Notes: generated by a model from the sequence alone, not told the origin. A DNA stretch of 64,000 nt from Nephrocerus scutellatus (GCA_947095585.1 OX352761.1:141204277-141268276); one strand, 5' to 3'. Positions 48,626 to 60,478 are shown, counted from the first letter of the stretch. A program made the numbers and translations.

Positions 48626-49585
48626 GCATGATTGGATCGTCTTAATTCAGAGTTGTGCTCTGTAAGGGCGAACCTTTATTCGTCCCAACTCTTCATACGT
48701 TTAGCAGAGTTGAAGAGTTTTCTTAGGGATGACTTTCGCTAACTTTGGAAAAACAATCTAAAATAATTATATCTTACCTATATGGATCCTCTCAATTTGT
48801 TTGTCTGCTTGGTATGCCGACTTGCGTTTTGACAGCGCTCCTTTGTGTGCAATGAGATATGCAATTTTTAATTTCTTTTTGAGTGCTAAAGATTGAATCG
48901 AGCGCTTAAATAGACGTTGGAAACTGGTATTGCTAAGAACAATATCGTATCTAGTGCAACTTATCATGAATCATTATCAGCTGTTGTCGTAGCGGTGAGG
49001 GCCAATTTTTTGTTAAAATTTTGTTGAACGCGGGGGTAATTAAACAATAAATATGTATGTACATTTTAACTTTATTTGATGATAATAATTGTGTGACTAC
49101 CCCAAGGATATACATGTATGGTGATATATAGTGCACAGTGTACCGTGCGCAAAGGAAAAGTTGATTATTAATTTACTGCTTTTGGATTAACATTTGCTTA
49201 ATTTAAATAATTTATGGTAAATGCTAATCAGCATAATTAACTTTTAATTTATTGACTTCAAGGTTGCGATAAGACATACAACTGACAGTCGCTTTTAGTT
49301 AAGACGCACAGCGCAATGGTACTAAATAGTAAAATAATCAGCCTGGTCAAGAAGATAGGCATCAGTTTTTTGTCCGAAACCGCAAAAGAGCTGAATTCAA
49401 TAAAAAAAAAATAGCAAAGAACTACTGTATTGCTTGTCAAGTATGTATAGGCTTATGAAGAGTATATGTATTACCTCGCTTGGCGTAGTAGCAGTGTATG
49501 ATGAATACGATTCATTCCAATATATATATATATAATTATAAGTATCTGGAAATGCTCTGACTGCGCTTAAATCTAGGCTATATCT
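48626..49585. other. Downstream flank of the lipase gene, no gene seen
   Basis: AT-rich, with an AT dinucleotide run at about 49,521-49,534. On the minus strand no canonical AATAAA is present within roughly 180 bp after the lipase stop; the first is near 49,250. The 3' end of the transcript is therefore undetermined. Confidence 0.45.
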
Positions 49586-50929
49586 TCAAAATTTTCCTTC
49601 TGCTTCAATTTTATTCATATGGCCAATAGCCCGATCATAAATGGTTTCTTTAACCTCCAAAGCCCAGAGAAAGTCCAAATGGTTCCACCTCTTGTCGGGC
49701 ACCCTAAAAGCTTCTTTAACGGTTTTCAGTTCATCCAGCAGTTGGTGTACATCGATCACATGGGCTAACCAGTCGTTGTCACTGTAGTACAAGTACAATT
49801 CAGCCCGAACCTCACTCAGCTGATAATTTGGTGGAGTTTTTTGTTTGTACTCCATTTTGTTTCTAAAGCCATAATCGAACTGGCGGAATTTGGCAGACTG
49901 CTCCTCCTGCAGGTAATGGCCAATTTGATTGACCGAACATCCAGCTGGATGAGTCTTCATTATGTCCGGAAGAAGGGTCTTCGAAGAAAATTAGATAGTA
50001 GATGAGTAGTAGTCAGTAAGTTTATGCATGCGGGATTACAGTTCCAACTTACCGTATTGAAGTTATCCGTACTAAAACCGCACAACAGGAAAAGCGTATT
50101 TTCGCATACCATCTCTACTGAGGCCTGAGCTTTGCACAATTCTGCTCCTAACAAGCCCAGTAATTTGTTATTTGGCAAAAATTCGGCACTACCCAGCACA
50201 TCAACAAAGGCATTTGGTCGACCGCCAACTGGTGCTAATAACCGGGCCATCGGACTTTGCATATGCGACATATAGGCCACTGGAGCCATTAAGTGGGCAC
50301 TTTTGATTAAGTCGTTATATTTCGGTAGCAGCGAGAGCATCACAAACAACGCAGTTGTTCCTTGGGAATGGCCAAGATAGTGTAATGATTTCTGGCCAGT
50401 TTTGTACAAAATATAATCAATCATTGCTGGGAGGTCATGGATGCCCATGTGGTGCCATTCGAATCTCCAAAATGGTTGGAACGACGGCGAATACCTTACG
50501 TGTTTCCTCGAATATGTGTTGCCTCGAAAGTTCCCTAACCAAACATCATAACCTGCATCAGCCAACAAGTACGCCAGTGCATTCTCCGGTCCATTAATGA
50601 TCCAACAGTCCGAAGAGCTAAGCAGGCCATGCTGAACAAGTGCTGCAGGACGCCGTTCCGTCCCGTTGATGCTCGACGAATTCTTATTGTTTGAATACGG
50701 AATCCGAAACAATTGCAGGATATATCCATCAGAAGTTATTACTTTGTGCACCTCTACCGGGTAGCCTGATTTTATAATGCGGGTTTCCTGTAGAGAAAAA
50801 ACCAAATGTACATCTGCTGGAAGCTGCTTCTCTCTTTCGACCATATTTACATACCGTTGTCGCACCACTCCCAGAGGCAATTAAACACGAAACCCACATT
50901 AAAATTCCCAATCGAAGTACAGTTGCCAT
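49586..50929 (-). CDS. Secreted neutral/acid lipase (alpha/beta hydrolase, Lip3/gastric-lipase family), 3 exons
   Basis: The only well-supported host gene. Exons are 50,929-50,855, 50,787-50,053 and 49,978-49,586, joined by introns of 67 bp (GTATGT...CTACAG) and 74 bp (GTAAGT...CGAAG), both phase 0. The product is 400 residues, the usual length for this family. Residues 1-22 (MATVLRLGILMWVSC...) form a signal peptide. It lacks most of the extra N-terminal propeptide-like residues of some relatives and goes straight into IIKSGYPVEVHKVITSDGY. HGLL (78-81) is the oxyanion-hole segment. The nucleophile elbow is GHSQG (164-168, Ser166), the acid is Asp339 in SDNDWLAH and His370 is in WNHLDFLWA, so the triad is complete. 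Expected role: hydrolysis of triacylglycerol or sterol esters, extracellular (gut lumen) or lysosomal. The start fits because the ATG directly precedes the signal peptide and sits about 50 bp below a TATA box. No frame damage is seen. The exact Drosophila orthologue is not resolved. Confidence 0.95.
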
Positions 50930-50981
50930 TCTGCCCGGACGACTTTAGAGTACTAATGGCTAAATCAGCGTTAATCGCCGC

Positions 50982-50989
50982 TTTTTATA
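50982..50989 (-). promoter_or_regulatory. TATA box of the lipase gene
   Basis: TATAAAAA on the minus strand, 53 bp upstream of the lipase ATG. Initiation about 30 bp downstream would fall near CCATTAG at about 50,955, giving a 5' UTR of roughly 25-30 nt. A strong TATA is common for abundantly expressed digestive enzyme genes of flies. Confidence 0.65.
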
Positions 50990-51043
50990 ACAGACGTTGG
51001 CCACAAAATAACACCAATCAGGTTGTAAATCTAACACAATACA

Positions 51044-51050
51044 TGATAAG
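51044..51050 (+). promoter_or_regulatory. GATA-factor type site (TGATAAG) upstream of the lipase
   Basis: TGATAAG lies about 90 bp upstream of the inferred lipase transcription start. This is the motif bound by gut GATA factors in flies, so it suits midgut expression. A single 7-bp match can occur by chance. Confidence 0.35.
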
Positions 51051-53019
51051 CGTGGGGATATTTGTTCAAACCTTTCCATGAATTTATTGTTTTGATTTAC
51101 AGTATTGCTGCGATCACTCACTGATATCACTCAAACAAAAGATTTTGCCTGTGTTTTGGAAATTTATTTTATTTATTAAAGATAATATATTGGATCGGAT
51201 CAGAAAAGAGGGTAGCTCAATTTGTTAGAATGGCAGAGTGACGTAGTTTATGGACAGCCTTCTAGTTTGGTGCAAATAAAAACAACTTCTTATACGCGAC
51301 CTTCGGGGAAGTATAATAATTTTATTAAGGCACAAGATTAAGTCACTTTCCGAGATCATTTTTAGAACATACTCGATATAGTACAAGAACTGTTCCGATG
51401 GGATGACGTCTATCAGACGACATCTCTGTTTTGGGTAGCCAATGAAGCTCACGAAGTAAGAGAAATTCTGTTTTCTTTTTCGCTCATTATGGACGGCTTT
51501 TCAAAAAGGCTATATTTCTTATATAAGGTGTAATAAATTTAAAATTGGATTTAATTTATACTAAAAAAAAACCCTTTTTGCGAATGGCTCGAAATGTTAA
51601 TCAGGTATTTAATCTGGTACACCTGATAGTTTAGTGTTGCAGACTGTACCGATTTGTATAAAAGTTGTCTTAGACATATTAGACAAGATAATTGTTAACA
51701 GCCTTGGCAGCACTGTACTTTCGGCCGTCGAGAAACGTCATAAAAAAATATGAATAACTTTTGCCGGTCGACGGAGTTTTTTTCCATTTCCTTCATTTGT
51801 GCTTTCTAGTCGACCATTTTGGATCTGGCCTGAAGACTTAACTGACACGGCCCCGCTAAAAGGAATCGGAAAACAGATTATTAAGCATGTGTAAATAAAT
51901 ATCATATAGATATTACATAATTTATAAAAATTATACACTCTGAAGAGTCTCTTTTCACAGAGTAGTTACTTTTATTTCGGAAAGTAGTCGTAGCTCAAGT
52001 AGCGCCAAAACATCCTTTATAAGACAACAGAAGTACTTTTTAACTTGACGGAAGTCGAAGGCGAAATTAACATCAAAACGACTGCAGGGACGGTTTTCTG
52101 CCCATTGTGGATAATTTGAAACTTATGTGAAAACAAAGAATTACTGCATATTCGCTATCCTGACTGATTCAAATTATAGCAAACCCTATAAGAGCATTCC
52201 TAGCAGAGCATTACTACCATACCACCAACTCTCACCTTAATATTGATAGTCCGTTGAGAATAGCAGATGATAGGTCGCCGATTTTTTTGTTTTAATTTAA
52301 CTATTTCGCAATTAATTTATTCTCAATTCAATGATCACGTTGAAAGAAAAAGATAAAGAAATTTATTTCGATTAATGCGAAGTAAGATTTGCTAAACGAA
52401 TTTTGTCGAATGGACTGGCATCCACAGCAAAGATATTGATCATTCAGTGGAAACTTTTGCACAACTATTGATTCAGGCTGCCAAATCCTCAACTCCAATG
52501 TCAAATAATGTTAAAAGAAGTAGTCAGACACGCATAGTGAAATTAGGACTCTCTTGAGGTCAAAAAGGAAACAAACTCAAAGGAAACCTTTCAGAATGTA
52601 CAACGAAGTTGCAAAGACTTTTCAAGCTCAATAATGAACAGTATTTTCAAGACTTTATTAAAAACCTCTAACCATCTATGTGTTTGGACTACTCGCTGCT
52701 AAGAACTTGAAACGAGAAACATTTAAGAACAATTTGGTCTTATGGTATTCAACTATGTGGTGCTTGTGCCTCTTCAAACGTGGACAAAATACAAAGCGTA
52801 CAATCAACAATCCTATGAAACATAACCGCCACCAACTTAGTCGTATACCTTATTGGCTAATAGGTAAAATATTGCAGATGAGCCTGGGTTTTACTCTATA
52901 AGTTAATCTTAAAACCAACCACCACGCCTCTTCGGACGTGGACACAATAGAACGCGTAAAATCAACAAAAAATCAACGCTAAATGTGACCCCTTAACTTC
53001 AAATTAGCGTCGAATCGAT
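51051..53019. other. No supported gene; a diverged direct duplication
   Basis: GCCTCTTCAAACGTGGACA near 52,769 recurs as GCCTCTTCGGACGTGGACA near 52,927, each followed by an AAATCAACAA-like end, so a segment of about 160 bp was duplicated and has diverged. It lies next to the mariner relic and may belong to it. No domain-bearing frame elsewhere. Confidence 0.4.
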
Positions 53020-53265
53020 CCAAAAGCTTAGCTGATATGTGCCGATGATTGTTTTGCCCTTTTCAAGATAACCCATGTGATTCCGCATGCATCCCAGCAA
53101 AAACATGTGACCTTGTAAGCCGACAGGCTCTCTTTGGCCTTTTTCAGCTTCGAGCAATCGAGCAGTCTATTGCTTCGACTATTCCTTTGTCTCTCGGGCA
53201 TTGAGATGGATCCATGTTTCGTCCACGTTGTCACATCTTCATCTCTTGCCTTGGCCAATTACTTC
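53020..53265 (-). mobile_element. Mariner-family transposase relic
   Basis: Minus strand: VDETWIHLNARETKE near 53,235 (catalytic-core DETW.H segment of mariner transposases), RPKRAC near 53,130, CFCWDACGI near 53,090 and YLEKGKTIIGTY near 53,050. The pieces lie in different frames with internal stops, so it is a short dead fragment. No terminal inverted repeats identified. Confidence 0.8.
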
Positions 53266-55439
53266 TAAGCCCGCCCTCGTAAATATACTTTTGATGGGGG
53301 TGAATTTTCTTCAACCATCCAACAATATTGGTTAATATTCTCATACGCAGTACCAAGCTCTCATTTTAAGAAGCAAATTCTTGCCAGATGGTAAAAACTC
53401 TTCATTTTGATTGCTTCTAAAGGCGCTAAGGTCAAAAAGATCACAATTGCTAACCGCTCCTCCCGTCAACAGCAATGACTTCAAGTAAGTAAATAGTCTT
53501 TAATAATGAATCTTAGGAAATTTGACCTAAAAAGGAACGAGAACGGATTTCGTCTATATAAGCTACTGTCTAATTCTTATTAAAGGAGGTGTTCGAATCC
53601 CATTTCATTTCATTGAAGATGAAATTTGGATAGGTTTTGTTAAAACTAGAACCATTTAATAGCGGCTTTTATGTAAAAAAAATATTATTAAACTCAGCTA
53701 GTAATACGAAGTTTTTGTAATTAACTCCCCATGTCCATAGAATTCAGAAGAATAATTCCTTATTTGTATAACCGCACTAACTGACCAAATAAAGAACTTT
53801 CTTCCCACACAAAAGGAGTCGCCGTTTCAACGTATTGAACGTTTCCTTGAAAGGATATGCAACGCGATTAATATGCATTGTATACAATAACCAGTGCACA
53901 TCCCCATCTATACTCTGTACTGCGTGTCTTCCAGGATCAGTGTTCTATACGGTCGTTAGCCGCTTATGCCATTTCTGAACAATCGTATTTTGCGCGCTGT
54001 GTAAATTTTAATTTTCCTCTCCGCCTCGTCATCATCAGCACCACCAACATCAATGAGATATAGGCAACAGCAGCAAAAGAACAGAGGACATGTTACGAAT
54101 TTTAACTCTGAAATAATGTACACGTACCACGAGCTCTCGCTCATAAGTATGCCTGTCGCTGGTCGTTTGAGCTGAACATCAGCTCCTTAGCACCTTACCT
54201 AACACCGGGATAGATCGGCAGCCGCAATGGTGCAGTGGGTCGTGGATGGCACCAAATGCAACCGAGCAACAACCGATTCTCGACGTAATAATAATAAAAA
54301 TACATTTACAAAAATGGCAAATATGATTGCGGAAAAGTGACACTTTTATCACACTTTAATATCTCAGCCAGCTAGTTGGTCTGGCAAGGAACACCTATAA
54401 TCACCGTTTGATTGCATTGCTCGCAAACGCTCCAACCAACCGAAGTCATCACGTCTTGGCGAGTTGGTGGGGCGGACGGGCGGCCGAGGAAGCACATAGC
54501 ACTTGCCACGAGCATACATAGTAAGAAAAAAAAAACCAGAAACCTTGGCAACAATTTAATAGTTAAAGTGGTAAAGTGTTCCATGCCAGAAATTTTATTA
54601 TTCTTGAGTTGTGTGTTTTGGCGAACGCGCAGCGTTCCAATGTTATTTTACTACGGACTGGACGTATACGTTGTTAGCTGTGAGCTGATTGCATTGGCTC
54701 ACTTGATGTGCTCCACTCGTTTAGTTGGGGACTTCTTCGGCAAACTGATCTCGTTAACGATTTACGAGCAATTTTTATCACTTTGAAAATCACTGACAAA
54801 TCCAGTGAATCCATAATAATGGCCAAATGGTTGTTACCGCAACAGAACAGCAAAAGCAGCAGCTTATTGTTATATTGGCGGGCAATGAGTTGTTCGCGGG
54901 CGCTCCTTAAGGATCACAGATTTGCCTTGGGCACTTTTTTCTCTCCCTCGCATTGCGGTGCCGAATGCACTGATGTGCTATTGTGTTGCGTTTTGTTGTG
55001 ATGATGCAGTCGAGTCGTTGACTGAGCTTCACAACAGTTTCCTCCAGACTTCAGTGCAAGTTCGCGAATTATCGCAAAATCGCACGCGGGGATGATTTCT
55101 TTCCAATTTATGTGACATATTGATTTTAAATTGATAGACCATTTACATTTTCTAGAGAAACGAACCAGAGAGCACCGGCTTGTTAGCCTCCTTCGCCGGC
55201 AAAAGATTGACTTTTTTTCTTCTTTTTAGGAGCGGGGAGGGAGTGCCATCTTTCGGAGTTATCTCGCAAGTAGATCATCTATAAACGTCTGATTTTGGCT
55301 TCGCTTGTAAGTTTCAGTGATACTTTAATGGCTAACAACAATGGCAACGCATGTGTTTGGCTTGCTGTTGCAGTTGATAGTTGTAACTGCGGGAGCAATG
55401 AGAAATAACTTATAGCTGCTGAACATTTGAATATTTTGC
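53266..55439. other. No supported gene
   Basis: AT-rich left half. 54,370-55,050 is GC-richer with overlapping open frames in both directions and no recognisable domain. Confidence 0.4.
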
Positions 55440-55644
55440 AAAATCGAGTAAATTTTGTAAAACATTTGTATGGGAGCCCCCGACCTCAAATTTTAATAGC
55501 AAGTGTTGTCTCCGAAAATACACATGTGTGCAAAATTTCAATAAAATCAGGCTTTGTGAAGTGGGTTAAAAATTTATCGCAAGATTCCACGACTGCCGAC
55601 CGACCGACATCCGTGCCACGGGCAAGTGAAGTTCATATAGAGAA
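55440..55644 (-). repeat. GGCT-bearing interspersed repeat, copy 3
   Basis: Minus-strand copy starting TTCTCTATATGAACTTC at 55,644, with a short degenerate tetranucleotide tract (plus strand near 55,595-55,605) and the CCTGATTTTATT / GCACACATG block. Closest in layout to the copy at 1-217. Confidence 0.75.
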
Positions 55645-56004
55645 TTTAAAAAGGGCCATCTGTGTCAAATCGCAGCTCCACGCCAACTGACAACTCCAAA
55701 GCGGCGGATTATTTGGCGCGCAAAAGATCGATTGTCAGTCGGCTTGTATGTTTTGATGCGCCAAACAAAAGGTCGTTCACATTAATAGCCTCGATTTGAG
55801 GCCATAAAAAGTTGGTCAGCTGGCTCTGTAACGGTCGCCATTGACGTTTTCTAAGAAAAATAGGCCACCAATCCAAAATGTGAGTGTTTGTTTCTTTTGG
55901 TGATTTAACTCATTTTGTTGTGAAGGCATAACACTGGCAACAATTTGTGTTGATAATGCAAATAGAGACATACTCTTCTCAATTCGGTTTAAAGAAGCGG
56001 TAAG
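55645..56004. other. Unassigned; possibly 5' region of LINE-alpha copy C
   Basis: Non-coding by inspection. It lies between the interspersed repeat and the start of the endonuclease frame, so it may be the LINE 5' UTR or an eroded ORF1. Neither is shown. Confidence 0.35.
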
Positions 56005-59000
56005 TTGTGTATTGTGTGTTTGTTTGTTGTAGTTATGTGTGTTTTCAGAGTGGATCTCAGCAACATACGTGAGCTGAGAACGAATTCGTTCGCTGTGTTT
56101 AACCATGTACATGTCCACAGGCCAGCAATTTTGGCACTGAGTGAAACTCAGGTGTTTGATAATTCCGATGTTTCGGAATTTAATCTGCCTGGGTATAGCT
56201 TGGTGCCATTATTTTTCTCTCGACGCGGACTCGCAATCTATGTCCGGAGTGATGTTGCGTTTCAGCTTTTGCCTCAATGTAGCCAAAGTTCCAAACCGGA
56301 ATTCAATTTCATTTGGCTCAAAGTTAAGGTACAAGAGCGCAACATCTACTACTGTTTCCTTTACAGAAGCCCCAACTTAGACAGTGTTTCAACTCAGAGT
56401 GATTTTGATGCACTGACTATTCAATCTTAAGAATTGATAAAAAGCATGAAATCGTTATTGCGGGCGATTTCAATGTACACAATTCTGGGTGGCTTCGCCA
56501 TTCTGGCCAGAAAACACCCGAAGGAAGGTGTGTTGAGTTATTTGCTGAGTTCAATCACCTTACTCAGCTTGTAAATGAGCCTACCCGAATACCTGACATT
56601 GCATATCATTCCGCTAACACCCTTGACTTGTTCCTTACCTCTCGTCCTGAGAAATACTCCGTAAATGTATTATCGCCGCTAGGCTCATCAGTCCATTGTG
56701 TAGTATCAGCTAATTTCTCGTTAATAAACCACGTAGTTAGAGAAAAAACTCCCAAAAAAATAGTATGGCATTACGAGAAAGCCAATTGGGACGGCCTTAA
56801 CAACTTCTTTGGAAGAACTAACTGGTCGCTATTTTTTCGTGATAGCAACGTGGATGCCGCCGCTGATGCAATCACAAACATCATTCTTATTGGTATGAAA
56901 AAGTTTATCCCTTTCAGGAATAAATCTATCAAATCAAAGGAAGATGGATGGTATGACTTGAGCTGTAAAGAGGCTTCTAGGATTAGAGAGGTATGTTTTC
57001 GGTTTTACAAAGCAAACCCTACCGAGGAAAACCGAAAAAAGTTTAAACGAGCAAGGAATGATTGCAATGCCCATTTTCGGCGAGTCAAATTCGCCTACGA
57101 CCGAAAATTAAGGCAGAAAATACTACGATGTCCCAAAGGTAGTAAAAATTTTTGGTCTTTCGTGAAAAGAATCAAAACTACAGCCTCGTCGTCGATTCCA
57201 ACGCTCATTTATAATGACATTCCAGTTGTCAGCTCTATAGACAAGGCCAATCTGTTTGCTGCGCATTTCGCAGCTAACTCTACGCTTCCAGATTGTGCAT
57301 TGCCGCCTCCTGCACCTCAGAATATTGAACACTCTATGGGACAGATATTTTTTCGTACTCGTGCAGTTGCTAGAGTTTTAAATGATCTCAACACTCACAA
57401 ATCCGCTGGGCCAGATGGTATTTCTCCACTAGTTCTGAAGAGGTGTTTTTCCAAGCTGGCATTACCATTGCGTAAGCTTTTCCATCTATCCTATTCTTCT
57501 GGACTCTTCCCGAGAAGTTGGAAAACTGCATTTTTCCAGCCAATACCCAAAAAAGGCGAGCCGTCGTCTCCTTCTTCGTACCGACCCATAGCACTTACAT
57601 CCATTCTTTCCTAGGTCATGGAAACGCTGATCAATTATCAGCTTAAGAAATATCTTGAAACCAACGAAATCCTTAGTGACCGGCAGTATGGATTTCGTGG
57701 CCAACGTTTTACTGGTGATTTGATGGTATATCTCACCGAACAGTGGAACCGATCTTTGCATCATTTTGGTGAAAGTAAAGCTGTTGCACTCGATATTTCG
57801 AAGGCATTTGACAGAGTTTGGCATCAAGCTCTTTTGTCTAAAATGCATGCTTATGGTGTTGATGATAAATTACTTCATTGGATTAGAAGCTATCTTTTGG
57901 ACCGCTCAATTAAATTTTTTTTAGACGGTTTCAAGTCTGAAATACACCACATAAATGCTGGCGTTCCCCAGGGCTCTGTTCTGTCCCCGACACTCTTTCT
58001 CATTTTTAAATTCTCTATATTAACTTCGCGTGCACGTGGCTGGCTGGTTGGCTGGCTGGCTGGCTGGCTGGCTGGTCAGATTTTCTGATCAATTTTTAGC
58101 CCACTTCCAATGGCCCGATTTTATTGAAATTTTGCACACATGTATATTTCCGGTGACAATACTTTCTATTAAAATTTGAGGCCCCTCGGACCTCGGGTTC
58201 GGTGCGGTTTGGAGCGATCGGTCCCTTGGGGACCCCAATATACAATTTTTAAATATCGCTATATCGCATCAGATCACGGCAAAGTCTGAGCTCTGTGCTT
58301 TGTGAGCAGCGCTGTTCGCTGCCGCTGCGTCATTTAGTTCGTGTGTGTGTGTATCTCCGATTAGAGAATTTACAAGAAAAATTTTAATTTTTATGGGTTG
58401 TTTTTTTATTAATGATCTCTTATCTGTGACTTCTAATCCAATTCACTCTTTCGCTGACGACAGCACTCTCAGCTTCTCATATAAGTTTGAGGAACGTCCC
58501 TCCACCTCTGATGTGGAACTCAAACAACTTTGTATGTTAAGCTCGTTAAATTCTGACCTTGACAGCATAATACAATGGGGAGAAATCAATCGAGTAGAAT
58601 TTAACGCTTCCAAAACCCAATGCTGTCTCCTGTCGTCCAAGCGAATCCTTAACCCCATGCCATTATCGATGTTTATGTTTTATCGCTTCTTCTACCAGCG
58701 GTGCTCAAGAGAAATAGCCAGCTGCATGCCACCTCTCCTTGAATTCAACCGCAATACTCGTGGCGCTATAAATGCTCATCAGTTTACCCTCAAGCCCATC
58801 TTCGGACGTACAGTTAAATTCAGGGATTCGTTCTTCAGCCGTACAACACGCATGTGGAATGCTCTGCCAAGCTCTGTCTTCCCACCTCACTATGATCCAC
58901 AGGCATTCAAAACACAAGCTCATAGACATCTCCTCTTTTCTCATCCTCTTCCTTAACGCCCACGCTGTGCCAAGCATATAGCCGAGCATTATAAGAGTGC

Positions 59001-59040
59001 AAACCCCTTGAAGCGTGCGCGAATTATTAAAAAAAAAAAC
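56005..59040 (+). mobile_element. LINE-alpha copy C, nearly complete ORF2 with nested insertion
   Basis: Best-preserved LINE in the window. Endonuclease domain: ALSETQVFD near 56,140, RRGLAIYVRSD near 56,225 and, after a frameshift near 56,430, GDFNVHNSGW near 56,465 and NTLDLFLTS near 56,620. The frame is then open from 56,628 through the linker to the RT fingers (HKSAGPDGISPLVLKR near 57,395; IPKKGEPSSPSSYRPIALTS near 57,550). One in-frame TAG (57,612-57,614) interrupts it. RT resumes in the same frame at 57,618 with LSDRQYGFRG, DISKAFDRVWH and INAGVPQGSVLSPTLF near 57,960. A GGCT-bearing repeat (58,011-58,402) splits the palm just before FADD (58,450-58,461). About 350 bp present in copy B is deleted after LNPMPLSM. 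The frame ends at 58,956, followed by a short 3' UTR and an A run at 59,028-59,040. CR1/Jockey group; no ORF1 seen. Inactive. Confidence 0.9.
58011..58402 (+). repeat. GGCT-bearing interspersed repeat, copy 4, nested in LINE-alpha C
   Basis: Starts TTCTCTATATTAACTTCGCG, contains a GGCT run at about 58,040-58,075 and the CCCGATTTTATT / GCACACATG block, and ends TAGAGAATTTACAAGAAAAA plus about 25 bp. It splits the LINE sequence CTCATTTTTATTAATGATC, with a TTTTTA-like repeat on both sides. AAATTCTCTA at the left and TAGAGAATTT near the right end (58,363-58,372) form a 10-bp inverted pair. Because the host LINE is recognisable on both sides, this copy defines the element's length, about 390 bp. 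Confidence 0.85.
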
Positions 59041-59581
59041 ACAATGCAAACAAAACTGTCGCTCTTGATGGATACATTGGCTTCTCTCCGATTACGTGTG
59101 ACTGTTCCGAACCCCAAATCTGGCAGTTCTGCTTGTTGACATAGCCCCCGAGATGGAACTGCACTTCGTCTGAAAAATTTGATTTTTCGACCAAAATCGA
59201 CGTCATTATCAAGCGTTCTAAAGCCCACGCAGAGAATTGATATCGAAGCGGATGGTCATTTGCTTTCAACTCCTGAGTCATCTGGACCTTATAAGTCGAG
59301 GTGCAGTATTCTGCTCAGGCTGATGCGACTCTTGGCCAGTAGCTGAGATTGCAACGTCGAGTTGAGGTCGATGGATTCTGTTGCTCTATTGGCCACAGCC
59401 GCAATATTCTCGGCCGTGCGACCTGTCCGAGCTCAAGGACAACTTTTCTTATTCAATAGTAAGCCTTTCTCACGAACTCTCTTCACCAATTTAACCACAG
59501 CGGTTCTGCTTGGTGCTCTTTCACGACGCATATATTTATTTTCAAAAATAATATTTCAAAACGCTCCTCATGCGAAAACAT
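59041..59581 (-). mobile_element. Tc1/mariner-superfamily transposase relic
   Basis: Minus strand. ATG at 59,581 opens MFSHEERFEILFLK, the usual N-terminus of this transposase type. The helix-turn-helix part follows with frameshifts (VVKEHQAEPLW and VKLVKRVREKGLL-like words), then MTQELKANDHPLRYQFSAWA from 59,281 and the catalytic SDE with FHLGGYVNKQNCQIWG (Asp at 59,170-59,168). The C-terminal third, with the last catalytic residue, is missing where the LINE-alpha C tail begins. Dead copy. Confidence 0.82.
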
Positions 59582-60478
59582 GGTTGTTTCGTGCCGCTAA
59601 ATATCAGACTGCTAAGCTGTCAATAATTCAAGCAAAGCGTTAAAAAAAGGTGTCATAGCCTATGATTTAAAAACAAACCGGTAGAATGGTGAAATGGTGA
59701 AATGGTGAAAAACTTAAAGTCTCATTCCTTTCATAACCTACTCGGAGGGTATAATGGAATACAGCACATATTATATGCAGTAATTTGAGTTCTTTACATT
59801 CATAGAACAAACAATAACAATAAAAAAAAGTATCTACCGACTAAGGCATGTTTCCTCACACGTCACACTGTTGTCGCAATTTCCAGCATCACAGTGTAAC
59901 ACGAAGACGGTCAGGAAAAAACTTTGCTTTCTCAGTTGGCATCAGTACCTATCAGGAACACATCAACGCCATACATGCCTTAATTCTGAACTCTTAGTTA
60001 GGACGCTAGAAGCCAGCTGTTGAATTTCGCAAATTAGAAACATCGTATCCATTGTTGGCAGCTATACATCTCAGTTCTGCTGCAATGGCATAGGTTGCGT
60101 TTCGTATTTTTTAAGACGTTGGTCCACCAAGCATTACCCACGTCCGCTGTACGCCTCATATGCCTCGTATGAATCGATATAACGATGAAGGGCAATGCTA
60201 AACTACTGCTGAACCACTGTATCGAATAAGTTATCTCTCTAATTAGAAATTTATTAATGATCGAAGTGACTTTAATTAATTCCTTTAGTGCTCGCTTGTC
60301 TTGCGAATACGTGAATACGTTCGGATGACGACTCTTCGCCGCAATGAAAATGTCTTTACTAAGATTTTACGGGCTGTGATGGTGATGATGCTGATAGGGA
60401 AGTTGATGCGCGATGTCTGTGGCTGTGGATGTGCATGTGCATGTGCATCGTTGCTCGCGTGATGATGAGCAAGAGTAG
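59582..60478. other. No supported gene; short GGTGAAAT repeats
   Basis: AATGGTGAA is repeated three times near 59,685-59,710. A GCATGTGCATGTGCAT run near 60,430 gives His-rich or Cys-rich frames on the minus strand that I do not trust as coding. Confidence 0.4.

Noticed and set aside
50355..51081. Plus-strand and alternate minus-strand frames across the lipase
   Set aside because: They are shadows of the lipase exons and introns. Splice sites and triad residues fix the real frame.
51225..51262. tRNA-like GGGTAGCTCAATTTG start
   Set aside because: A box A resemblance only. No box B or cloverleaf downstream.
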